This document shows, one piece after another, positions 12,401 to 24,400 of a stretch of DNA of 64,000 bases. Position 1 is the stretch's first letter. Each line of letters starts with the position of its first letter. The notes below the pieces were generated by a model that was not told the origin of the DNA, made no database searches, and saw nothing but the letters and a program-made list of their open reading frames with translations. The DNA lies in NCBI GenBank assembly GCA_007922305.1, contig ML677348.1, forward strand, positions 13,788,616 through 13,852,615. Direction: 5' to 3'. This DNA is from Dermatemys mawii. Its lineage: Eukaryota; Chordata; Testudines; Dermatemydidae. The translations under genes and the position numbers were made by a program.

Positions 12401-15400
12401 AATATACACAAGAAGAACAAAGATTGCATTTCCTGACTCTTACATGATTAACCATGCAATTTAAATATTTTTGTTTATGTGGCTTTTTATAAGAAACATT
12501 TTTTAAAAAAGTCTTAAAAACAACAGCATGCTATATTCTATTTATTCTCATCTCTCTTGCAAAAATTGACAGAAATATCTGTGAATTTAATAAGTTAGAG
12601 ATATTTGGCTATATACCATCGGAACACTTTGTCTAACTTGCCTTTGTAGTTCCATAGAAGAAAGTCACGAAAAGTTTTCTAGTCTAAGCATTTCAGATAT
12701 TACCACTAGTACTCTTAATCTATTATGTATTGTTTTAATCCATATTGTATCTGTTCTTCCAGATAGGTTGTAAATGCTTCTGGATAGGGAGTTTGCACTT
12801 CATTTCCGTTTTTTTTTTCTTAAAGCGCTGTATAGATTTATGGCACTATATGATAAGTACTGTGTATATTTATGGTGCTGTATAAATGTTTAAGCAGAAT
12901 ATAATTTGGGGGATTGGCTGAATTTCCCTGATGTTTATTTGGGAACCGGAGCTTCTTCCTTCTCTACTTTTAAGGTATAGTTCGTTCTGACTTGCATTAC
13001 AATATGCTAAAACTGTATTCCACTCAGCTGGAATTTCACAACTCTTCAGAATTTTGTATTGCACATACTAGATTTTTTTATAATAGTAATATATGAGGAC
13101 TGTTTTATTGTCTGTATAAAAGAAAGCTGTGCACAGAGACTGACAATGGTAATAGAACCCATAAATGTTAAAGTACCTTTCTTGGAAGACGTATGGAAGC
13201 ATAACACTCAGTCCTGTGAATGAAAGGCAGCACTTTGTGTTGCTCATCGGTCACCCATCTGACCCATGTAGGGATGTCCTTGACGGATTTGGTGGGGTAG
13301 GGTACAGGCTAGTCTGTCCTCTACCAAAGGAAGGTGTCTGTGATGAACATCTTTGAAGGCAAGAAAGTTTACAGGTGGTTACATATTGGAACCCATCCTG
13401 CATATAAAACTGCATTCTCACAATCATTCAGTATGTCCAGAAAAGCATAAAGTAATATGCAACATTACATGATAAAAGAAATAATAAACAATTTAAAGCA
13501 TAGATATTATAAAGTCCAAGTTTGATGTAAAATGTTTTTTGATAGCATGAGAAAATACATTACGTCTCTGGTTTTGCATCTACTTAAAATTTTCAGTGTT
13601 TTATGTTTTTATGTTCTTTCCTCCAGACGAAAGGTTGAAATCATGCATACGCATAGTCTTTTCACTCTTCTCGGAGAGAGATTGATGTTGCATACAAATA
13701 CTGTGACCGTTACAACATACAACACACTTTATGAGGTACAAATTACTTCAACATGCAAATATCATCATTTGTTGAAAAAAATGTGGATGATTAGAAAAAT
13801 GTTTATATGAATCTGTATTTAAAAGATCCCAACCTTCAGGTCACTATGACTACATTAAAACTTGAAATTTTAAGAGATCCCCTCTGAGTCAAAGTAGTAC
13901 TTATCATGTTTAGAATTTTTTCATAAGCCCTATGGCATTATAGATGGAGCTAGAAATGACCTTTTTTCAGATTTGTTACAAATTTTCCTTTATAAAAGAA
14001 ACTTTGAGAGCTCTAAAACCTTCTGTTTTTGCAGCAGTCTTTTGAAATTCAGTGGGAGAAATTCCTGGGGCCATAGAAATACCTCATTTGATTTTTCTTC
14101 TAGTGAAAGTCAATTTGGGTTTAGCTGAGTTGTAAATGTTGACAATTTCTATTTTCCTTTCTCGCTTGTGTGGTTGGCAGTGTGCCAAAATAATAACTGA
14201 ATATGAACACTCTTATTGAAGGCTGGGTCTGTGTTGTATTCAAAAGAGCATCAGCACACACTGAATAGGGAGCCCCATGAGTAGACAGCCTGGGTATGCC
14301 AGAACAATTGAGATAGTGGGGCCTGATTTCTCCTGGCAGTCTCCTGGGATCCACCAATTGACCCAGTGGTTTATACCCTTCCATATACATTTTTGATATA
14401 CATAGGGGTTGATCTGTGAGTACCACATCACTATGAATAGTCTGAATAAAAGATGTTTTCGGTTAGAATACATCTATTAAAGTTAGCCATGTGTTTACGG
14501 TTTTGCTGGACTGGGCTTTAATTTGTGCTGTTACTTCAGTTACATACTCAAAGTAACTGCATACAAATGATCAGCTGCACAGCTCACTTTTCTTTTGTTT
14601 ACAGAATAACTGTGATTATATGTTGAACCTTAATTATACATGTATTGTGCACATACACTCATAGGGGATGTAATGCAGGTCTGACTATTTTTTCCATGCT
14701 CAATCCAGATATTTTTAGAAGGATGTGCCCTGAAATAATTTTTCAAAAGTTTGAGCAACATTTCATGTTCTGTACCTTTGTAAAATCTATGAAATATACA
14801 GCTTTTCTTTTCACTTTTGCCATATGTTAAGTTTATGAAGGACCCCAAAGTGCTTAATAGCTTTTGAATTTTGAAATCACTTAATACAGACTCTGAAGTA
14901 TAACCATATGTGGATGAAACATAGTTTGAACTGTACATAGTAAAACTACATAATAGTTTACATATTACTAACACTTAAAAGAGAGCATAAGCTACATTAT
15001 TTTATGAAAGTAAAATATATTCCCTACACTCCAATAACCAATTTAGTTGTCAATATCATCAAGCTTTGATATAATAGATAACATTTCCCCTGACTTCAGT
15101 ACAGTTCCAGAGAGACTTTTTGTTAGATGAAGAAAATGCATGATGTTTGTCCTGAATAACATAAACCAAAGCCATTTTAAAGTCCATCAAGGGTGGTGTG
15201 TGGTGTTTTGTTTTTGGTTTTTGTTTTGGTTTGGCTTTTGTCCTTACCAACTGTAAAAATATTTTCTTACATTTCTTACCACTATTCCTTAATGAATCTG
15301 AAACTTAAATAATAAAACTAGCTTATTTAACCAGCATCATGGTTCAGTAGACTCAGGTCAGTTTTTCCAATTTAGAATTGTATGTTAGCCATTTAAAGTT

Positions 15401-18400
15401 CATTGCACAGTTTCACCAGGCATCATTAATTTAATACTGATGCTGAATGTTTTTAGATTCCCTACAGGATTCTTTGTGTATTGAGCCATATGCTGCATAG
15501 TTGTATATAAATCTCTATGAACAGTGGCTTTCTTTAATGTAGTTTGTATATTTTCAGCTTCTATATGTAGATCTGTATAATTAGAACGGGACAAAACCAA
15601 CAGAGCAGTTCTCTGTACAGTTTAACTGAAGAAAACCTGATAGGTTTTATTTACTGATATCCAAAATTCATGAGTTTTGCTCAAAGTTTTATACTTGTAT
15701 GAAACTCCAAAGTCCACACAGTGATGAACAAAATGGGAAATATTATTTCGTTATGAAATGACAAGTTTTTCACAACTAAACAGATACTTGACCAACACAT
15801 ACTTTCAACCCCCTATCTTCCCCACAGGCTAAGGCGAAGCCACACCAGTCCCTTATTTATACTTAAGTGCCTTCTGGGATAGCCTGCTGTTCATTATCAG
15901 CTATTATTTTAACCACTTCTTAACTTTGTCTGTGATAGGAAATTTCTTACCCACATAACAGGAGGTGCTAACAATGTATTCTCTAGGGTAAACTGGGTGC
16001 AGGCATTTCTACTACCATATCATCTACCACCCTGGCATAAGAATATGAGAAGATTTTATAAAAATGGATCTCAAAAGTCAGGCTGTTCAGTCGGTATTTA
16101 GGCACCTTAATAAGTGGCCTGATTTTCAAAAGTGCTGAGCACCCAACAGTTCCTACTGGAGTTGGTTCCCCCAGCTGTTTTCAGAAGTCAGCAGATAATT
16201 ATTACTTCAGTGGGAACTACTTGGAATTTTGGAGATACGCTGATTAGGTCATTCACTTGTCCAGTCATGGGCCTGCCTTAATCTTCCTCACGACATAAGG
16301 TTTTGAATCAATACCTGAAACCATACAGTTTTTTGTCAGCATATGTTTTGAACAGATCTATATATTCAAAATAATACTATCATGCAAAAGTCAGTCAATA
16401 TTTCATTTACAAAATGTTTACATTTGAGATGCCTGTATGTAGTGAAAATATGTGTAATTTTGACACAGTTTTACAGCAAAATGTTCTGATATACTGAACT
16501 CTAATAATAATCTAGATATTAAGGTGGATTGGACTGGGGAGGGGTTTAAAATGGCTTTAAAATGTTCATTGCTTTCCCTGAATAAATTTGTTACTATATT
16601 AAATGAAAACTTGATTCCTTGCATTCAGGATTGGCTTGTAATTAAAATCTATTTCTTCCTTTGCATCAATATTATTTTTACTAAAGAGTGGGGGGGGGGG
16701 TTTAAATCAAGACCTAACACACACATTGTTCCATTGTTCATAATAAACCACAAAACAATAAGGTCAAATAAAAATTTGAAGTTCATGCAATAAAATTAAT
16801 AGATGGTAAAAAATTGGTTTGTTTTAGATTTTGACAGAACAAGTATGCACTCAAGTTGTTCATAAACCACATCCAGAGCCAGATTCTACAGTGAAAATTC
16901 AGAATCCAAGTAAGGAGATTTTGTTTGTTTCAAATTAATGACAAGAGGTTGTTTTTAAAGAAAGTGTTATTTCACATTGCAAGAGCAGTTAATATGTTGA
17001 GTACTTCGAAGAAAATTGGCTTTTGTTCAGCACTTTTATGATTTCAACAGCTGTTTTTTGGATGAGATTTAAAAATGTGTTATGTAACATATTTGCTTTT
17101 TTACAGTGATTCTTAAAGTGGTGGCAACATTGTTAAAAAATTCCACACCAAGTGCAGAGCTGATGGAAGTTCGACGTTTATTTTTATCTGATATGATAAA
17201 ACTTTTCAGTAATAGTCGTGAAAATAGAAGGTATGTAAATCAAATATTATTTCTCCCAATTACAGAAATAAGTCACTTGTTGCCACAGTCAATGTTAACA
17301 ACACATAAGAAATTTTGGATAATAGTCTTGAGTATTGTATTGTGCAGTTTTATGTAATGAACAATAAATATGTGGTTAAACCAAATGGTATGAACATCTG
17401 GTAGTTAATTTTAAATCAGTGATGGATATTTTCATTTTGTTCAGTGTTTTACTTAACAACGTTCTAAGATCCTGAATTTAAAACAAAAATAAGTGATCTA
17501 TTAAGATTACGTTGGAGCTCCTAGGAGAGAGGCTGTTTACATTTTTTTTGTCTGTTTTACTCATCTGAATTAAAAATGGAAAAAAAAAGTTGAATTTCAT
17601 TTAGGTATATTTTGATCCAATTATTTTACTTTAGATGTTTACTTCAATGTTCGGTGTGGCAGGACTGGATGTTTTCTCTGGGATATATTAATCCTAAGAA
17701 CTCTGAAGAACAGAAAATCACAGAGATGGTGTACAACATCTTCCGTATTCTCTTGTACCATGCAATAAAATATGAATGGGGAGGCTGGAGGGTCTGGGTG
17801 GATACTCTTTCTATAGCACATTCCAAGGTAAGAATTAGTTTCTGGAGTTTCTGTTGATCCCAGTATCTCACTAAGTCAAAGGGGCCAGTAATACAGTAGT
17901 TACAATGTAAAGTGATTCAGTGCCATCTTGTGGATAGCATAGGACATAATAGGTTAGCATTTTTCTTTTAGTGTGAGTTCTTTGCTGTGAAATGATTAAT
18001 GAATTATACTATTGATTTCTCCCCCTAAATTGACAAAGTATATATTTACTCTGAAATTATGATATATCATGTTCCATTTAAGGTCACCTATGAAGCTCAC
18101 AAGGAGTATCTAGCAAAAATGTATGAAGAATATCAAAGGCAAGAGGAAGAGAACATAAAAAAGGGGAAAAAGGGGAATGTGAGCACTATCTCAGGCCTTT
18201 CATCTCAGACAACAGGAGCAAAAGGTGGACTGGAAATTCGAGAGATAGAAGACCTTTCACAAAGCCAAAGCCCAGAAAGTGAAACAGATTACCCTGTCAG
18301 CACAGATACCAGGGACTTGCTCATGGCTACAAAGGTGTCAGATGATGTGCTTGGAACTTCAGATAGACCAGGAGGGGGTGTACATGTTGAGGTTCATGAT

Positions 18401-21400
18401 CTGTTAGTAGATATAAAAGCTGAAAAGGTGGAAGCCACAGAAGTAAAGCTTGATGATATGGATTTATCACCAGAGACTCTGGTAACTGGAGAGAACGGTG
18501 CCCTCGTGGAAGTTGAATCTCTTTTAGATAATGTATATAGTGCTGCTGTTGAGAAACTCCAAAGCAATGTCCATGGTAGTGTTGGTATCATTAAGAAAAG
18601 CGAAGAGAAAGATAATGGGCCTTTGATAACACTGGCTGATGAGAAAGATGAACCTTCTACTAATAATACTTCATTTCTTTTTGATAAAATACCCAACCAA
18701 GAAGAGAAACTTCTTCCTGAACTTTCCAGTAATCACATTACTATTCCAAATATACAAGAGACTCAAATGCGTCTTGGTGTAAGTGATGATCTTGGATTGC
18801 TTGCTCACATGACTGGTAGTGTAGATTTAACATGTACTTCGAATGTAATAGAGGATAAGGAGTTCAAGATTCATACAACTTCAGATGGAATGAGCAACCT
18901 TTCTGAAAGGGAGTTAGCTTCATCATCCAAAGGATTAGAATATGCTGAGATGACTGCTACAACCTTGGAGACAGAGTCTTCTGGTAGCAAAAGTCTACCA
19001 AATGTTGATGCAGGAAGTATAATATCAGATACAGAAAGATCTGATGATGGTAAAGAAGCAGGGAAGGAGATAAGGAAGATCCAGACAACCACTACAACCC
19101 AAGTAAGTTAGAGGTGCTATCACTATATCAGTATGTTGCATATATATATATATTTGATTACAGGATAATTAATCCAATCACTGAAGTGTGTCTAATCACA
19201 GCTGTGGCCAACTTTTAAAGATATTCTCCTTACCATAATATAAGAGATGTCTTGCAAACATTTTTATTTTCAAAATGGGTGATCCATGTTTAATGACGTT
19301 ATTTTACAATAAGAAAAATCTTACTCATTGCAATTATGGAATATTATTTAAAACCATTGCTGGAGAAATATATTAGCCCACATGATTTATTTCTTGTGAA
19401 CAATGTGACTAATTACAAAGGTTTGTTGTATGCATCTAAATTATTTTTTTTCTGTTTTAAGGCTAGAAATGTTTGCATTTTACTTAAGCAAGGTGCTTGA
19501 GGTAATAATTTTTATTGGACCCACTTCTCTTGCATCAATAGAAGTTGGTCCAGTAACAGATATTACCATACCCATCTTGTCTCTCTAATACCTTGAGGCC
19601 AACATGGCTACAACTATGCTGAATTTTATTTAGGGTTTTTTTATAAGGCAGCGTATAATAAAATATAACTGCCAGTGTTTCTTCACTGTTTTAATGGTTT
19701 AATTCACTTTGTTTCTCTGTTGCAAGAAGTGTTTGGGTAGAGTTCCAACTTTGGAGACAGTACTCAAAATTTTGGTATCATCCTATGTATATAAGAACCT
19801 TGCTATCTCATCATTACTAAGGCTACAGTTTAGTATTGGGTATTTTTAGTAAAAGTCGTGATAGGTCATAGGCAAAAAAATAAAAATTTGTGTGACCAGT
19901 CTGTGACCTGTCTATGACTTGTATTAAAAATACCTGTGACTAAATGTTGGTATGGGTCATGTGGGGCAGTTGCTGCTGGGGTTGCCCATGGTCCACAGCA
20001 CCAGCTTCTGTGGGCTGCTGACTGTGGCTACTCTGGCCAGCCACCAGGGACCACTGCTGGGGCCAGCAGTCCATGACTGCTCTGGCCACCTTGGGACTGC
20101 TGCTGGGGCCGCCCGAGCAGCGGCTGGTGTGGCTGTCCCCGGGACCGCTCTAGCTGTAGCTAGTGAGGCTGTCCCCTGGGCTACCTGAACAGCTGACCCT
20201 GGGAGCCAGCTGTTTGGGTGACCCTGCGGTCAGCCACACTGGCCACTGCAGAAGTCATGGAGGTCGTGGAAAGTCATGTAATCTGAGACTTCCATGACAT
20301 CCGTGATAGACACAGAGCCCTAATCATTACCAGTCCTTGCTGTCCCCACATGAGGAGATCTGTCCTCTTATGGGCTGATACAGACAACCATAGAGAAAAG
20401 AAGTGCCTAAACTACAGTGAGACTCTTCTGATAATGGAACACACACAGTATATGGATTTCTCTGACTGTGCCCAAAGAGAATTATTCACATCCTTAGTCT
20501 GTGTTTGTACATTGTGGTCTCTGGCAAGGGGTTCAACATATCTGACTCTCTCAGACCCCCAGATGACTATGCTAGGAAAGCTTTACCTGACCACCACAGA
20601 TAGCCACTGGAAACCCTTCTTTTCCTTCAAGGACTCTAGTGGATCATGCTCAGGAAAAAAGGAGCAGGGTAATGGACAAGATATCTCTTTCCAATCCCTA
20701 TGGATTCTAGACAGAAAATAGATCAATCTCTTTTACTATGCTACACAATCAGTGCTCTACTGAGTAGGTCAGGTGTGTCTAGCATTTTGGAGATTCTCCA
20801 CCTGTTCTGCAGATCTTACAGTAGGGCCAAGGAGCCCACCAGACTTAGAGCCCCTCTGGATTCTAGTGTGGCTCCCCTGAGAGCTTCCAGGCCAGAACAA
20901 CTTCATTTAGTCACTATCCCTCTCTTCCCTTCCTTACTACTGCTGCTCCCCTTACCTGCTTTGCACAGGGGTACATTCCTGTGCCCTCCGCATGGCTATA
21001 GCAAACATTACCAATTTCGGTTAACAATTCACACATACTTGGGAAGCAGGAACTCACTTTCCAGTTTGGATTGCCTTATTCTTGCCCATTTTCCACCCTA
21101 CTGTCTCCCTCCATGGCCAGGCTTTACGCCACTGGTCTCACTCCACCATCATGAGGCTGTGTCTGAACAAACAGCACTTCAATTCAGTTTTCCCCTCCCC
21201 TTACAGGAATACTCGCAGTCCCAGAATTACCTGATCCTCAGGTACAAAGTAAAGATTATTTCAAGCTGTTCAAGTGGGAGGATGAGCCTGATTTTACTTC
21301 CAGGATTATACATACATTGTTAGCACCACGGAGGCTCTTGTATTCAGTGTCACAGAAAGACACTGAGATCTTTTCTGAGAATCTCCAGAGTGCAAAAATG

Positions 21401-24400
21401 GATGATGTCACCTTGCCACTCTAGAGATTGCCACATCCGCTTAAGGATTCCTGGTAAAGACTTGTGTGTCAAAAAGCAAGTCTGATTTAAAGAGAGCTTT
21501 AAAATGACCAAACGGCTTTCTGCAAAGAACTGTGTACGCAGGTTACTCCTCTTGGGAGGTGGTCAGATGGATTCAGTAGTCAACCAAGTTCCAGTTAGAG
21601 CTGATACAGATGCTGTCCTGGTAGGACTATATATAGAAGTTTACAACGGGCACCACTTAACATAGCATCTGGAACACCTTGAGAGGCATACTGATATCTG
21701 TAGCAGCACACTGCTTGATTATCACTGCAAAAGGTTTTCTTTTCTCCTGCTGATAATAGCCCATCTAAATTAAGTAACCTCTTAGAATTGGTATGGCAAC
21801 TTCCATCTTTTACATATTTTCTGTGCGTATATATATCTTACCTACTGTGTGTTCCATTCTATGCATCTGATGAAGTGGACTATAGCCTACGAAAGCCTAT
21901 GCTGAAATAAGTTTGTTAGTCTTTAAGGTGCCACAAGTACTCCTGTTCCTTTTATGGATATAGACTAACATGGCTGCTACTCTGAAACCTATCATCTGAT
22001 CAGACAGCTAAGGTTACCTTGTCTTTCTGAAGAACACTGCTGCATGAAGAACTCCTCCAGAATCTTTTGTAGTCTCTCTGAGATATTGGGAATTCAGGGC
22101 TTCCAGAAGACAGTTCCCTCCCCACAAGAACTACAGTACTCCTCTCAGAGTAACAGACACTAGTTTCCCTGTATCTACCCCTACTGTTCAGAGAGAAGAA
22201 CAGTTCCTTTAGCAAGGAGACTGAATAAGAGTAATGCTAACCTTCAGTGAGCAGAGATACCAAGCCTCTTCCTCCACTTCCTGCATTTGGAATGTAGGTA
22301 CAAGTTCCATGAGAGGGAGCCATGGGTTCTTTTGTATGCAAACTCTCAAATTGGTGAAAATCTTCTGAAAATTACTGCAGCATGTTAAGCAAGGTAGAGG
22401 AACCCCTGCATTTTAAGTGACTCTGCATAATAGAGAGAGAGCTCCCAAAACCTTCAGCAAAGAAGGTGTCAAAGCTGTTCAAACAACTGATTTTCCAGTT
22501 GCCAAATGGTTTTTATTCTTAGTCTAAATCATCAAAGACTGCTGATTCCAGGAAAATCAGCAAATGGACTGAGAAATAGGAGAGTAATGGGGAACAGATT
22601 GCTTTTATTGTGGAGTGAAGGTTTTTTTGGTTAAAATATCAAAGGGAGAGGGATATAGAGAGAGATTTCTCTTTTTATCTGTTTTAACCAATATCTACAT
22701 ATAGGTCTATACATATAGAGATATACTAAAATAGATGGAGCTATGCTATCTTATCTTGTCACTGTTACTCTTCTGTTTTCTCCTGTCTCTCTTCCACCCT
22801 CCTTTGATAAATTCACTCATTGCCTTTTGTTCAGATTGTAAATTCTTCAGGCCAGGGACCATATCTTTAATCTATATTGGCGTTGGAAGCGCCCAGCACA
22901 ATTGCACGCTTATCCTTACTGAGGGTACTGAACACTACTAAAATTGTTTATTTTAAATACTCATTTCTGTTTGATGTGATACAGAAAAAAGATTAAACCA
23001 CATTACAGATATTTTATATAATCACTAGGACAACTATGGTCACAGAATTTAAGACTAAAATTCAATCTTTCCATCTTGTGTAAATATTCTGGTATTTTCA
23101 GTTTCCATTTTTAGATGAAATTTTCACCTCCTTTTGTTCCCCCACACTTTATTTTAATAACTGTTGTCTCCCAAGTTTTAGGAGATAATCCTGATCTCAT
23201 TCAAATCAATGGTAAAAATCACATGACTTCACTGGTGTAGGATAAAGTCTGTAAAAATTATTCTGATGAGATTTAAAATATACAAGCAACAATAGCAGCA
23301 GAAATTTAGATCTTAACAGATCAGTTTGATAATTGAGTTAACAATGTGTCCCTCTACTGCTCTCAAAATGGAGGTTACAACATTTCAGACTAAAGATGAA
23401 GTGAACTTCAGAAATGGGTTTCTGTACTATTCTGCTTTTTACAGTGCAAAAATAAATACAGTATAGATGTCTTTTGCTGGCAATCGGCATGTACTATTCA
23501 GGAATTTGCAATTGAATGTGATTAAAAAAATCGACAGACTAAAATGTCCATTTTAAGCAACTTGTTCTAAATTTGTTTAATTTAGAATAGAAAAGACAAA
23601 AAGAAAGGATCGTCCAATCCATCTTCAGCCAATGCAATATTATTCCTTACAAGAAAATTTATATTATATTGTCTAGTCTGGTTTTAAAATAATCCCAAGC
23701 AGTGTGACTTCTGTTGTTTCTTTTTTGGGGGGAGGTTTTTCCACAGTTAAGTGATTTTATTATTAGGAAGATTTTCCTAACGTTCAGTTTAAATTCTTTC
23801 TCTGTAAAATTTTCCTCCCAGTAATCTTGTGTATCTCGCTAAATAATTCCCTTTTCTCCTTTGTGTTTATTCATCAAGTGAAAACAGCTCTGGATTACCT
23901 AGACATTTAAAACAATATAACCCATAAAACCACCAGCTAGGAGACACTAAAGGCTGTCCTGGGAGGCCAGAAAGCTTACTCAAGTAAGACACAAGATACC
24001 TGGAAAGCTAGATTTGTATTTCTGAGAAAAAAAGATGATGATGATGCTTCTAAAAAATCCCTGGGGTGCAGCCTGGGACTGTGAGACTGCTGTGCCCCCT
24101 TAGCTCTCCAGCCTGGGCTCTCGCTCACAATGCTTTGCTAGTGACAACAAGCAAACTCCTCCAGGTGCTGTTATCATTCAGCACAACTACATGTGGAGAC
24201 CCACACCCAGATAGATTGCATGAATGCTCCCAGAAAGCACAAAGAAAAACATCAGCCAAATCCCTCCAGCTCCCAGCCTTGTACCACAGGAATGTGCCAT
24301 CTTGCGCTGCTCAAGATGAGCAGTGCAAGTTTATTAGTTGGTTCACCAGTTCATCAATGGATAGTGGATATATATCAGCCTTTGTAAACCTGAGCAGATT

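Larger units (their letters stand above)
5941..13626 (+). other. NBEA: NBEA intron (7.7 kb)
   Basis: GT-AG intron. It holds MIR remnants (6660-6890 and about 7970-8130), a hAT element with target duplication (10395-10818), a CR1 3' end (10946-11756) and a Harbinger-like MITE (12059-12320). 5941-6650, 8150-10380 and 12340-13626 show no recognised element. Confidence 0.9.
16910..18082 (+). other. NBEA: Three short NBEA introns (197, 404 and 255 nt) around two exons
   Basis: Introns 16910-17106, 17231-17634 and 17828-18082 separate four exons within 2 kb. All are GT-AG and free of transposons. Confidence 0.9.
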
